43,379 bases of DNA, from assembly GCA_035764655.1 (NCBI GenBank), contig DASTYU010000239.1, positions 1-43,379 on the forward strand, in the 5' to 3' direction. A program made the translations under genes and the position numbers. The notes under the pieces were generated by a model. That model was not told the DNA's origin. It did no database searches and saw only the letters and a list, made by a program, of their open reading frames with translations. The DNA comes from DASTYU01 sp035764655. GTDB lineage: Bacteria; Chloroflexota; Limnocylindria; Limnocylindrales; CSP1-4. The stretch's first letter is position 1. Every line of letters starts with the position of its first letter. Shown here one piece after another: positions 7,499 to 15,581 of this stretch.

Positions 7499-7523
7499 TT
7501 CCCGGCATATTCGATGCCGGGAA
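7499..7523. terminator. Perfect 10-bp hairpin between convergent genes
   Basis: TTCCCGGCAT-ATTCG-ATGCCGGGAA, a perfect 10-bp stem with a 5-nt loop, sits midway between the convergent LysM (ends 7444) and SnoaL-like (ends 7572) genes. It can serve both directions. There is no long T-run, but the stem ends in A/T on both sides. Confidence 0.6.
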
Positions 7524-7571
7524 CGTGCATCACGGGAGTGGACCGAAGGTCTGGGGGAGGCCGCCCCGAAG

Positions 7572-7901
7572 CTAGCGCGGGGCGATGTTGATCGCGGTGA
7601 TCTTGCCGGCCTCGACCCGGAACGTGGCGTCGATGTGCTGCGTCGGGGCTCCGGGGCGAACCACGAGGACATCGGCCTCGTAGGTATTGCCGGTATCGCG
7701 CACCTCGCCGGGGATCATGCGCAGGCCCGCGTCGCCGCGCAGGAACCAGCCGCCGACGCGGTCCACGCCACGCAGCGTCTGCACGCTGTCGCCGACGTGC
7801 ACGCGCATCTCCGTCATGTCGTCCATCAGCGCTACCGCGCCCTCACGGTCGCCGGCATTCAGTTTCTCGAAGAAGACTTCCATCGTCTCGACAGCACCCA
7901 T
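7572..7901 (-). CDS. SnoaL/NTF2-like domain protein
   Basis: A protein of 109 residues starting MGAVETMEVFFEKLNAGD. The helix followed by EGAVALMDDMTEMRVHVGD, the loop RGVDRVGGWFLRG and the final beta strands TQHIDATFRVEAGKITAINI give the cone-shaped NTF2/SnoaL fold. Members are small-molecule isomerases or hydrolases, or ligand-binding proteins. No catalytic signature pins a substrate. Start ATG 7901 lies 6 nt after TACACT, with no Shine-Dalgarno. The divergent GNAT begins 50 bp away. Confidence 0.8.
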   Translation of the reverse strand: MGAVETMEVFFEKLNAGDREGAVALMDDMTEMRVHVGDSVQTLRGVDRVGGWFLRGDAGLRMIPGEVRDTGNTYEADVLVVRPGAPTQHIDATFRVEAGKITAINIAPR

Positions 7902-7907
7902 GGGCGG

Positions 7908-7913
7908 AGTGTA
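7908..7913 (-). promoter_or_regulatory. -10 box of a probable leaderless promoter (SnoaL-like gene)
   Basis: TACACT on the minus strand, 6 nt before ATG 7901, fits initiation at the start codon itself. No -35 is recognisable. Confidence 0.45.
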
Positions 7914-7951
7914 CCGTCGCGCTCCCCCGACCACATCGGAGCCCTCCCGCC

Positions 7952-8596
7952 GTGGCGCATCCCCTCTGGCCGCTGTTCGATTTGCGCATCCGGAGCGAGC
8001 ATCTCGTGCTGCGGCTGCCGACAGACGACGAACTGATCGAGCTCGCCGAGCTCGCCCGTTCGGGCATCCACGATGCCGCCGAAATGCCGTTCGGCGTGCC
8101 GTGGACGCAGCGCCCGAGTCCCGAGTTCGAGATCGGGTTCATCCAGCACCATTGGTCGGTCCGCGCGACGTTCGCGCCCGAGAAGTGGTGGCTCAACCTG
8201 GCCGTGGAGCGGGATGGGTCGTGGGTGGCCGCGCAGACGATCGCGGCCGAAAACTTCCCGGTGTTCCGGACCGTCGACACCGGCTCATGGGTGGCGCAGC
8301 GCTACCAGCGACAGGGGATCGGCAAGGAGATGCGTGGGGCGGTCCTCGCATTCGCCTTCGATCACCTCCGAGCCAGGCTCGCGACGTCGGAGGCGTTCAC
8401 CGACAACACGGCCTCGAATGCGGTATCCCGGTCGCTGGGCTACGAACCGGACGGCTTCGGCCAGCTCGCCCCTGAGGGCGTGGCGAGGCAGACGGTGAGG
8501 TACCGGATGACCCTCGAGCGCTGGCAGTCGCGACCGCGGCCGACCGTCGAGGTCGAAGGCCTCGAGCGCTGCCGGGCGCTGTTTGGGAGCGCCTGA
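7952..8596 (+). CDS. GNAT family N-acetyltransferase
   Basis: A protein of 214 residues of RimJ/RimL type: LRIRSEHLVLRLPTDDELIELAEL at the start, an acceptor region around GVPWTQRPSPEF, the core strand SWVAAQTI, the acetyl-CoA loop VAQRYQRQGIGKEMR (Q/R-x-x-G-x-G/A), then NTASNAVSRSLGYEPDG typical of motif B. It probably acetylates an amino group on a small molecule or peptide; the target is unknown. The start is GTG 7952 with only a weak GGAG about 10 nt upstream, so it is moderately certain. The 3' end faces the TPM gene across a hairpin. Confidence 0.88.
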   Translation: MAHPLWPLFDLRIRSEHLVLRLPTDDELIELAELARSGIHDAAEMPFGVPWTQRPSPEFEIGFIQHHWSVRATFAPEKWWLNLAVERDGSWVAAQTIAAENFPVFRTVDTGSWVAQRYQRQGIGKEMRGAVLAFAFDHLRARLATSEAFTDNTASNAVSRSLGYEPDGFGQLAPEGVARQTVRYRMTLERWQSRPRPTVEVEGLERCRALFGSA

Positions 8597-8623
8597 GCCA
8601 CCCGCTGCGTGTTCGGCCGATCT

Positions 8624-8661
8624 GTTGCGCCGGGAACACCGCCGGGTACGCCGGCAGCAAC
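8624..8661. terminator. Hairpin between convergent GNAT and TPM genes
   Basis: GTTGCGCCGG (8624-8633) pairs with CCGGCAGCAAC (8651-8661) with a single-base bulge, giving about 10 base pairs. It fills the gap between the gene ends at 8596 and 8666 and may terminate both. No T-run is present. Confidence 0.45.
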
Positions 8662-8665
8662 GCGG

Positions 8666-10885
8666 CTAGAACCCGCCGCCCGCGCCGCCTCCGCCGCCAC
8701 CGCCGCCTCCGCCGGAGAACCCTCCACCACCGCCGCTCCCCGAGGACGACGGCGAGTTCCCGATCGTGCCGAGCGACGCCATCATGCCGCCGATGCTGGG
8801 GATGCCCGAGCTCGAGAAGATGCCACCACCACCACCGCCGCCCCCGCCGACGAAGCCCCGGCCGCTCGAGCCGGTGTACCAGGCCGGGAAGTAGGTCCCG
8901 GTTGACGTGGTTCCTTCCTTGAGGTCCTCCATGCTCCGCTCCAGCACGGCCTCGACCTCGTCCTGGAGGCCCAGCGCCGTTCCCCACACGACGGCCTGAT
9001 CGGGCGTGTCGAGCCAGTCGAGCCCCGACTCGGCCACCACCTGGTCCATCGAGCGCGATTGCTCCATCGTCTTCTTGAGCGTTCGCCGGTAGGCGGCGAG
9101 CTGCGCACGGATCATTGCGCCGGGCATGGTCACGGTGGGCATGACGCCGGCGATGATCATCAGGACGATCCCCCCGATCACCGCCGCCCCGCCGACCAGC
9201 GTCAGGCCGCTCATCGGGATGTTGAACGCGAGCACGATCAGTCCCACGCCGATGACGACTGCCGCGATTCCCCGCACGAACCAGCGACGCACGGCGACGC
9301 TCGGCTTCTCGCCGAACCACCCGCTCTTGACCACATGGCCTTCCAGGGCGGCATCGAAGTCGTCGACCGCCTCCCCGAACTTGAGCAACTCGTCGGGCTC
9401 GATGTAGTCATCGGTGCCGATCGGCCGCAGCCGGCGCAGCGCGAGCTGTTCCGCCGGCCCGATCGGCTTGCGGGCGTTGCGCGCCCGCTGCGCCTCGATG
9501 ACGTCATCCGCCGCAGGTGGATCGAGCTCGACGCCGACCTTCTTGCCGCCGAGACCGAGGATTCCGCTCTCCTCTTCGCGGAACGCGATCAATCCACGGC
9601 TGGCCAGGTCCAGCATCGCGGTCGTGAGCGCCCGTCGTGACGTCTTGCCGTCCATCACCATCGCCCCGGACGCGGCGGTCAGATCGGGCGGTGGGGCCGG
9701 CACGTAAATCGACGGCGAGTCGAGGTAGACCGGGTCCTTTCCGTAGCGCCGCCAATGGAAGAAGCCCCAGCCGATGAGTCCGGCCAGGACCAACGGCGCA
9801 CCGACGAGTCCCACCACGGCATTGAGCTGCCGACCCTGCTCGAGGCGTGCGGCGGTTTCGGGCGTGGCAACCTCATCGATCCGGTCAATGGCGGCCAGCA
9901 GTGCTGCGTCCCATTGGTCGGCCCGGAGGTGGGGGAGCATGTCGTTCTCGAAGATCGACTGGCGCTCGCTGTTCGTCAGGTACGTGGCAGCGAATCCGGG
10001 TGCCGCGTACAACTGGACCTGTCCGCTCGAACGGCCGGGCTCGAAATCGAAGAAGATCGCCAGCCCGTCGTCGAAGCCCTTGCGTCCGACGCCCCACTGG
10101 TTGATCAGCGCGAGCGCGTGGGCCTCGGTCTCGGACGTCGTCGCGGAATCGACGACCTGCGAATAGACGACCAGCTCGGCCCCGGTCCGTTCCTCGATCC
10201 GGTCGATCGTGGCTTCGACGGCCGCGATCGTCTCCGGTGAGAAGACGCCCGCGAAGTCGTAGACGGCCCGGTCGATCTCGGGCTCCGGGAAGGGCGGACC
10301 GGGCGGTGGTGCGTCGGGAGGGCCGCCCGGGTCGGTTGCCGCGCCGCCGGGCAGCTCGCCGGTGACTTCCATGAGCACCCGCGCCACCGCGACGATCGTG
10401 GCGGCGTTGAGATCGCCGGCTGCCACGACCGGGCGGACGCTGACATCGAGAATCTCCGCCAGCGTCTCGGGGGTGACGTGTGGTCGGAAGAGGGGCGACG
10501 CCGCGTAGGCGATCTCCGAAGTCGACCCGGAGGGGTCCTGCTCCACGAGCACGACCAGCCCGGGTTCCGTGCCGGCGGGGCCGCCCATCGCGCTTTCGAG
10601 CAGCTCCTGTGCCCGGGCCTCCGTCGCCACCGGTCCGGGATTATCGGCGTTCTGCGCATAGACGAGCAGCCGCTGACCGGTGATCTCGTCGATGCGGTCG
10701 GCGACCAGCGTGGCGGTGCGAATCGTGCCCGCGTCGAGCAGCCCGGCGGTGTCGTTGATCGTCTGCTGGACCGGCTCCTCGGGCGTGGCCGCGAGCGCCG
10801 GCAGCGCGAGCGCGGCCGCGACAGACAACGCTGTGAACATCGCGGCGAACAAGCTGGGTGCGCGGGCGACGGACCTGGGTGGCAC
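8666..10885 (-). CDS. DUF2207-type membrane protein with two tandem TPM domains
   Basis: A protein of 739 residues. A signal peptide (AMFTALSVAAALALPALA) is followed by two TPM_phosphatase-like domains, one about 30-165 (VQQTINDTAGLLDAGTI ... AYAASPLFRP) and one about 195-335 (VYDFAGVFSPETIAAVE ... LYAAPGFAATYLT). Next come a TM helix (VVGLVGAPLVLAGLIGWGFF), a winged-helix-like cytoplasmic region (SRRALTTAMLDLASRGLIAF), two further TM helices and an extremely glycine-rich tail. The order resembles DUF2207 proteins but with an added N-terminal TPM pair in place of the usual beta domain. TPM domains occur in thylakoid TLP18.3 and assorted membrane proteins; the function here is unknown. The start is GTG 10885, 7 nt after TACCCT. 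It lies 14 bp downstream of lysA. Confidence 0.82.
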   Translation of the reverse strand: MPPRSVARAPSLFAAMFTALSVAAALALPALAATPEEPVQQTINDTAGLLDAGTIRTATLVADRIDEITGQRLLVYAQNADNPGPVATEARAQELLESAMGGPAGTEPGLVVLVEQDPSGSTSEIAYAASPLFRPHVTPETLAEILDVSVRPVVAAGDLNAATIVAVARVLMEVTGELPGGAATDPGGPPDAPPPGPPFPEPEIDRAVYDFAGVFSPETIAAVEATIDRIEERTGAELVVYSQVVDSATTSETEAHALALINQWGVGRKGFDDGLAIFFDFEPGRSSGQVQLYAAPGFAATYLTNSERQSIFENDMLPHLRADQWDAALLAAIDRIDEVATPETAARLEQGRQLNAVVGLVGAPLVLAGLIGWGFFHWRRYGKDPVYLDSPSIYVPAPPPDLTAASGAMVMDGKTSRRALTTAMLDLASRGLIAFREEESGILGLGGKKVGVELDPPAADDVIEAQRARNARKPIGPAEQLALRRLRPIGTDDYIEPDELLKFGEAVDDFDAALEGHVVKSGWFGEKPSVAVRRWFVRGIAAVVIGVGLIVLAFNIPMSGLTLVGGAAVIGGIVLMIIAGVMPTVTMPGAMIRAQLAAYRRTLKKTMEQSRSMDQVVAESGLDWLDTPDQAVVWGTALGLQDEVEAVLERSMEDLKEGTTSTGTYFPAWYTGSSGRGFVGGGGGGGGGIFSSSGIPSIGGMMASLGTIGNSPSSSGSGGGGGFSGGGGGGGGGGAGGGF

Positions 10886-10892
10886 GCCCAAC

Positions 10893-10898
10893 AGGGTA
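10893..10898 (-). promoter_or_regulatory. -10 box of a probable leaderless promoter (TPM gene)
   Basis: TACCCT lies 7 nt before GTG 10885 and spans the end of the short lysA-TPM gap, so the TPM gene could have its own leaderless transcript besides read-through from lysA. Confidence 0.4.
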
Positions 10899-10899
10899 G

Positions 10900-12213
10900 T
10901 CAACCGAGGTCGGCGATGCGGCCCCGCCGGCGCGCAAGGCGGAGCGCCCCGTCCCGCTCGAGGAGGACCTGGGCGGGACGCGGCCGGCCGTTGTACGTCG
11001 ATCCCATCGACGTCCCGTAGGCGCCGGCGTCGCGGATCGCGACCAGGTCGCCCCGGCGGAGCGGCGGCAGGTCGTGCATGCCCAGGTGGTCGGTGGACTC
11101 GCACACCGGCCCTTCGACGAGCGCTGGCGTGGCCGTCGGGTGCGGGCCCGCGGTCGTCGGCCGTCCGTGGGAGGTCAGCGCCACGATCCCATGGCGGGCA
11201 CCGTACAGCGCCGGCCGGATGAGCTCGGTCATGCCCGCATCGAGCACCACCTGGCGGACGACGTCGCCTTCGCCAGCGGGCCGCTCCCGGATGTGGAGCA
11301 CCCGGGCCACGAGCCATCCGGCGCGCGCGACGACGAACCGTCCGGGCTCCACGGCCAGCCGCCGCGGTCGACGGTCCTCGGGGATGGCCTCCAGCAGCGG
11401 CCACAGGACCCGGGCGAAGCGCTCGGGTCGCGGACCGTCCTGGCCAAACGGAGCCACCGGGAAGCCGCCGCCGAGATCGAGCGTGTCGAACGAATCGAGG
11501 CCGCCGCGCAACAGCGCGAGCAGCGCCACGCCGCGCCGGACCGCGTCCCGCCATGCGTCCACCGCACCCAGCTGCGATCCGACGTGCAGATGGATCCCGC
11601 GCGGGATCAGCGCCCCGCCGGAGCGGTCGACCATCCGCTCCACCGCCGACGTGAGCTCCGTCTCGGTCATGCCGAACTTGGCGCCTGCCGACCCGACCGC
11701 GAGCCCCGCTGAGGTTTCCGGGCTCACTGCCGGGTTGAGCCGGAAGAGGACATCGAGCGGCGGCCGTCCGTCCGACCCCGGACCACGCCGCCGCGCGATC
11801 GCGGTCAGCGCAGCCGCTTCCTCCATGGACTCGACCGCTAGCCAGAGGGGAGCGGCTCCATCGGCGGCCGCGCGGACCGCCCGCCGCAGGTCCGCGTCGG
11901 CTTTGCCGATTCCCTCGAACGTGATGCGCTCGTTGGGGACACCCGCGCGCCGGGCGATCGACCACTCGCCGCTCGATACGACGTTCGCGCCCAGGCCCAG
12001 GGCGTGCACGACCCCCACGATCGCCGCGACATCATTCGCCTTGAGCGAGAACTGGCGCACGATCGGGTCGGGGAAGGCCGCGGCCAGTTCGTGCGCGGAT
12101 GCCTCCAGCGTCACGACGTCCGTGACGAACAACGGCGTGCTGAACCGGCGTGCCGCGAGCCGCAGGCCGTCGGCGATGACCGGAAGGCGGTCGGGTTCGG
12201 GCGTGCCGGTCAG
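10900..12213 (-). CDS. lysA: Diaminopimelate decarboxylase-like PLP enzyme, non-canonical start
   Basis: This is an alanine-racemase-fold (fold type III) decarboxylase. It shows FSLKAN with the PLP Lys, HVGSQLG, the glycine loop LDLGGGFPVAPF, VEPGRFVV, the C-terminal VCESTDHLG (active-site Cys from the partner subunit) and AGAYGTSMGSTYNGRP. The family makes L-lysine from meso-diaminopimelate; related decarboxylases act on ornithine or arginine. The conserved N-terminal block (GLRLAARRFSTPLFVTD) lies upstream of the first usual start, TTG 12132, in a frame open back to the TGA of the holin-like gene (12234-12232). No ATG, GTG or TTG is available there. CTG 12213 is my best choice (437 aa); ACG 12231 is also possible. 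The family call is firm, the exact start is not. Confidence 0.85.
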   Translation of the reverse strand: MTGTPEPDRLPVIADGLRLAARRFSTPLFVTDVVTLEASAHELAAAFPDPIVRQFSLKANDVAAIVGVVHALGLGANVVSSGEWSIARRAGVPNERITFEGIGKADADLRRAVRAAADGAAPLWLAVESMEEAAALTAIARRRGPGSDGRPPLDVLFRLNPAVSPETSAGLAVGSAGAKFGMTETELTSAVERMVDRSGGALIPRGIHLHVGSQLGAVDAWRDAVRRGVALLALLRGGLDSFDTLDLGGGFPVAPFGQDGPRPERFARVLWPLLEAIPEDRRPRRLAVEPGRFVVARAGWLVARVLHIRERPAGEGDVVRQVVLDAGMTELIRPALYGARHGIVALTSHGRPTTAGPHPTATPALVEGPVCESTDHLGMHDLPPLRRGDLVAIRDAGAYGTSMGSTYNGRPRPAQVLLERDGALRLARRRGRIADLG

Positions 12214-12231
12214 GTCAGCTGTCGTGCTCGT

Positions 12232-12633
12232 TCAGTCCTTGACCACGGAGTGCGCGATCGAGTTCACCACGCCGAGCACCACCGCACCGACGATCGCGCC
12301 GACGATCGTCGTCGCGTTGAATTCGGGCGGGTAGTCGCCGACCGTGAACGCGAGGTCCAGGTTCTGGGCGATCCAGGCGACCACGATCAGCAGGATCCCG
12401 TTGATCACGAAGCCGAACAGGCCGAGGGTCATGAACGTGATCGGCAAGGCGATCAGCCGCACGATCGGCCCGATCAGGCCGTTGATCACGCCAAAGATCA
12501 GCGCGAGCACGAGCAGCCCGACGATGTCGCCCTCGTATTTCAGGAAGTCGAGCCCGAGGTACTCGGGGAACACGACCGCGACAATCCAGAACGCAATCGC
12601 CGTGGCGACGGTCCCGACGATGAAACCCCTCAC
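12232..12633 (-). CDS. Phage-holin-like four-TM membrane protein (PF04020 type)
   Basis: A protein of 133 residues with four hydrophobic helices (FIVGTVATAIAFWIVAVVF; DIVGLLVLALIFGVINGLIG; FMTLGLFGFVINGILLIVVAW; TIVGAIVGAVVLGVVNSIAH). The GVINGLIGP...LPITFMTLGLFGFVINGI pattern is typical of the mycobacterial-type 4-TMS holin/YvlD family of inner-membrane proteins. Despite the name these are chromosomal genes in many bacteria, with poorly defined roles. I chose GTG 12633, which has GGAGG at 9 nt; a longer frame to 12696 adds 21 residues without a ribosome site. It is followed without a gap by lysA, in the same frame after the TGA. Confidence 0.82.
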   Translation of the reverse strand: MRGFIVGTVATAIAFWIVAVVFPEYLGLDFLKYEGDIVGLLVLALIFGVINGLIGPIVRLIALPITFMTLGLFGFVINGILLIVVAWIAQNLDLAFTVGDYPPEFNATTIVGAIVGAVVLGVVNSIAHSVVKD

Positions 12634-12796
12634 GAAGTCGGTCCTCCGAGCGGTTGCGGCGCGCGTTGGGCCGGGCGCCGTGTGCGCGCAGATCATGGCG
12701 GTGGGCGCAATCGGTCTGCAAGTCTCCGGCGCGATTCTCGTACACCCGGTTCGCCGACCGGCGTCAAGACTGGACGTCTTGCAGGAGGACGCTGTG

Positions 12797-13006
12797 ATGC
12801 CGGGCTACGACGGAGAGACGATCAGGAAGGCGCGACAGGCCAACGCCACCGACGACCCCGATCGGGTGGCGAGGCGAATGGACCAGGGGCCATCCCCGGA
12901 TGCCGGGGCGACCGAGAGCCTGGGGATTCGGCCGGACGCTCCCGTGGATGAGAAGCCGGGCAGGGTCGATCACGGGAGCGATGAGGAGCGCCTGTCGGAT
13001 CGCTGA
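12797..13006 (+). CDS. Small hydrophilic protein, unknown function
   Basis: A protein of 69 residues starting MPGYDGETIRKARQANATDD, rich in Asp, Glu, Arg and Pro, with no predicted membrane segment and little hydrophobic core, so probably disordered. I do not recognise a family. It is accepted as a gene because ATG 12797 is preceded by a textbook AGGAGG at 8 nt and the frame keeps high G/C at third positions. It ends 3 bp before the convergent GNAT gene, so the two mRNAs must overlap at their ends. It is divergent from the holin-lysA group. Confidence 0.55.
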   Translation: MPGYDGETIRKARQANATDDPDRVARRMDQGPSPDAGATESLGIRPDAPVDEKPGRVDHGSDEERLSDR

Positions 13007-13009
13007 CGA

Positions 13010-13627
13010 TCACGCGCTTGTGCTGGCGCTGCCGCGACGCAGCAGCGCATGCAAACGGTCCTTCACGTCGGGCCAGTCCTCGCGGGTGACGCTGTAGTAC
13101 GCGGAGTGGCGCAGCCGCCCGTCGGGCATGACCATGTGGTTTCGGAAGATGCCTTCGAATTGCGCGCCGATGCCGAGCAAGGCCGCGCGCGATCGCTCGT
13201 TCAGCGAGTCGGTCTTGAACTCGATCCGGTTCGCGGCGAGCTGCTCGAACCCGTGCGTGAGCTGCAGCAGCTTCGCCTCGCGGTTGGCGCCCGTTCGCTG
13301 GGCGGTGGTGGCCAGCCAGGTCCAGCCGATCTCGAACCGGCGGTGCTCGGGCACGATGGCGAGGTAGCGCGTGCTGCCGATCGGCCGGCCGGAGGCCCGG
13401 TCCACCGTGGCGAACGGCACCTCGGTGCCCGCCTCTGCGTTGCCGAGGGCCGTCTCGAGCCACGCCTCCAGGCCCGCCCGGTCGACCGGCCGTGCGAGCG
13501 TGAACTGCCAGAGCGTCGGATCGAACGCGACCTCCGCGAGCCCGTCAAGGTGGGCGCGGCGCAACGGCTCGAGGCGGACGATTCGCCCCTCGAGGACGAC
13601 CGGCTGGATCCATCGTTCGCGGGACAT
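13010..13627 (-). CDS. GNAT acetyltransferase, RimJ/RimL type
   Basis: A protein of 205 residues. The signatures are LEGRIVRLEPLRRAHLDGL, PFATVDRASGRPIGSTRYLAI, FEIGWTWLATTAQRTGANREAK (acetyl-CoA binding segment) and NRIEFKTDSLNERSRAALLGIGAQFEGIFR, the standard ending of ribosomal-protein-serine acetyltransferase-like GNATs. It probably modifies an amine on a small molecule or protein N-terminus. Start ATG 13627 has no Shine-Dalgarno but follows TACCAT by 8 nt. It is divergent from the DUF885 gene, whose own -10 lies 10 bp away. Confidence 0.9.
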   Translation of the reverse strand: MSRERWIQPVVLEGRIVRLEPLRRAHLDGLAEVAFDPTLWQFTLARPVDRAGLEAWLETALGNAEAGTEVPFATVDRASGRPIGSTRYLAIVPEHRRFEIGWTWLATTAQRTGANREAKLLQLTHGFEQLAANRIEFKTDSLNERSRAALLGIGAQFEGIFRNHMVMPDGRLRHSAYYSVTREDWPDVKDRLHALLRRGSASTSA

Positions 13628-13635
13628 GGCCCCGG

Positions 13636-13656
13636 ATGGTAGCGGGCGGCTAGACT
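13636..13656. promoter_or_regulatory. Back-to-back -10 boxes for the GNAT and DUF885 genes
   Basis: On the minus strand TACCAT (13641-13636) lies 8 nt before GNAT ATG 13627. On the plus strand TAGACT (13651-13656) lies 34 nt before GTG 13691. The two promoters would overlap in a 63-bp spacer, so transcription of one may affect the other. The -35 regions are not recognisable. Confidence 0.4.
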
Positions 13657-13690
13657 CGCATCACGCCCGAAGCGCCCCACGAGGTTTCCC

Positions 13691-15439
13691 GTGTCCGATT
13701 TCCGCTCGCGTGCAGACGCGTTCCTGTCCGAGTTCTTCCCGCTCTTCCCGACGGCCGCGACCAGCATCGGTGAGCACGCCTACGACGATCGCTGGCCGGA
13801 CATGTCGGCCGCAGGTCGGGAGGCGCGGATCGCGTTCGCCGATCGCTGGCTGGCCGAGTTTCGCGGGTTCGAGGGGCTGTCGGCCGACGATGCCGTCGAT
13901 CGCGACCTGCTCGTCCAGCAGCTCGAAGCGATGCGCTTCTCCGATCTCGAGCTGCGCGAGGAGGCGTGGAATCCGCTCGACTGGGTGTACCTGCTCGGCG
14001 GGGGCCTCTTTCCGTTGATCGCCCGCGAGTTCGCGCCGCTGGGCGAGCGGCTCGCATCGATGGCAGGCCGCCTCGAGGGCATCGACGCAGTCGTGGATGC
14101 GGCGATCGACGAGATCGGGCCGGTGGGCGATCGGCCGGTCGCCCGATTCCACACCGAGAAGGCGCTCGACCAACTGCCCGGCGTCATGGAGCTTGCCGAC
14201 GAGGCGATCGCTGCCGGTGCGGATGTGGAAGCAGAGGACGCGGCCGTTGCGGCGGTGATGCCACGGTTGCGCGCAGCCGCCGATCGCGCCCGAGACGCCG
14301 CGGCGCGCCTGGAGCACCACCTGCGCAACGAGGTCCTGCCACGCAGCGAGGGCGAGGGACGCTTGGGGGCGCGACTGTTCGCCGAGAAGATGCGCCACAC
14401 GATGCGCTCGGACGACCTTACGCCGCAGCGGATCCTCGACCAGGCGGAGCGCGACTACGTGGCGGTCCGGGCCGAGATGGTTCGCCTCGCCGGGGAGTTG
14501 TGGCCAACGTGGTTCCCGGACCAGGCCCCGCCTGACGACGAGCAGCGCCTGGTCAGGGGCGTGCTCGACGCGATCGCACACGATCATCCACGGTCCGACG
14601 AGCTGCTCGACTTCTGCCGCGAGGAGCTCGGGCGCGTGGAAGCGTTCTGCCGCGAGCGCGATCTCATTGGCCTCGCCGACGAGCCGCTCGACATCCGTTG
14701 GACGCCGACGTTCCTGCGCGCATTCGGCGGGGCGATGCTTGATTCGCCCGGTCCGCTGGATGCTGCCGAGAAGGCGTTCTTCGCGATCACCCCGGTGCCC
14801 GACGACTGGCCCGAGGAGCGCAAGGAGTCGTATCTGCGCGAGGACAACGCCCGCATGCTCCGCCTGCTGACCATTCACGAAGCGGTGCCCGGTCACTACC
14901 TGCAGGGCGTGTACGCCAACCGCGCGCCGTCGATGGTCCGCACGATCTTCGGCAGCGGCCTGTTCGCCGAGGGCTGGGCGGTGTACGTGACGCAGGTGAT
15001 GATGGACGTCGGCTACGGCGCCGAGGATCCGTCGCTCCTCCTCGTGCACTGGAAGTTCTACCTGCGCTCGATCACGAACGCGATCATCGACGCGCGCATC
15101 CACGTCCACGGGATGACCGGAGACGAGGCGGTCGAGTTGATGGTCGAGGGCGGCTTCCAGGAGGAGGCCGAGGCGCGCAACAAGTTCGACCGGGCGCGCC
15201 TTTCATCGACCCAGCTGTCGACCTATTTCGCTGGGTCGATGGAGTTCTGGGACATCGAGCGCGAGGTGCGGCGGCGTGCCGCCGCGGCGGCCGGAGCCGA
15301 CGGATCAGCCGTGCCGGAGCCGCGGGTCGTGGGCGGATTCGGAGATACGCCGGGGTTCCACTACCGCCCCCACCTCGAGAACCTGATCTCGCACGGCGCC
15401 CCGCCGACGTCGTTGCTGCGCCGACTCGTCCTGGGATGA
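13691..15439 (+). CDS. DUF885 family protein, putative zinc metallopeptidase
   Basis: A protein of 582 residues, full family length. The metal motif LTIHEAVPGHYLQG (H-E-x-x-x-G-H) is followed about 35 residues later by GLFAEGWAVYVTQVM, providing the third, glutamate ligand, as in related all-helical peptidases. The remainder is helical. There is no signal peptide, so it probably acts in the cytoplasm. The family is annotated as DUF885 and its substrates are largely unknown. The start is GTG 13691 with GAGG at 6 nt and a TAGACT -10 box further up. A small GC hairpin follows the stop. Confidence 0.9.
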   Translation: MSDFRSRADAFLSEFFPLFPTAATSIGEHAYDDRWPDMSAAGREARIAFADRWLAEFRGFEGLSADDAVDRDLLVQQLEAMRFSDLELREEAWNPLDWVYLLGGGLFPLIAREFAPLGERLASMAGRLEGIDAVVDAAIDEIGPVGDRPVARFHTEKALDQLPGVMELADEAIAAGADVEAEDAAVAAVMPRLRAAADRARDAAARLEHHLRNEVLPRSEGEGRLGARLFAEKMRHTMRSDDLTPQRILDQAERDYVAVRAEMVRLAGELWPTWFPDQAPPDDEQRLVRGVLDAIAHDHPRSDELLDFCREELGRVEAFCRERDLIGLADEPLDIRWTPTFLRAFGGAMLDSPGPLDAAEKAFFAITPVPDDWPEERKESYLREDNARMLRLLTIHEAVPGHYLQGVYANRAPSMVRTIFGSGLFAEGWAVYVTQVMMDVGYGAEDPSLLLVHWKFYLRSITNAIIDARIHVHGMTGDEAVELMVEGGFQEEAEARNKFDRARLSSTQLSTYFAGSMEFWDIEREVRRRAAAAAGADGSAVPEPRVVGGFGDTPGFHYRPHLENLISHGAPPTSLLRRLVLG

Positions 15440-15487
15440 CGGTCGAGCGCGACGTTCTCGATCGCCTCGCGCCCGCGCGCCCGGATG

Positions 15488-15501
15488 GGGCCGAACGGCC
15501 C
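15488..15501. terminator. Short GC hairpin after DUF885
   Basis: GGGCC-GAAC-GGCCC is a 5-bp stem with a tetraloop about 50 bp after the DUF885 stop. It is small and lacks a T-run, so a terminator role is tentative. Confidence 0.3.
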
Positions 15502-15542
15502 TAGCCATCGGCCGCTCCGCGGCGGATAAGAGGCGAATCGGT

Positions 15543-15559
15543 GGCGCGTCCCACGCGCC
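15543..15559. repeat. Perfect 7-bp inverted repeat before a ribosome site
   Basis: GGCGCGT-CCC-ACGCGCC ends 8 bp before the GGAGG of the small membrane protein at 15582. It would form a tight stem in the 5' leader if transcription starts upstream, and could restrain ribosome access. Confidence 0.3.
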
Positions 15560-15581
15560 CGTGCGCTGGAGGATGGCCGGT

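Noticed and set aside
8666..11965. A 1099-residue leftward open frame covering the TPM gene plus about 360 more residues upstream
   Set aside because: The upstream part overlaps lysA in another frame, is Arg/Pro/Gly-rich without any domain, and precedes the signal peptide that clearly begins near 10885.
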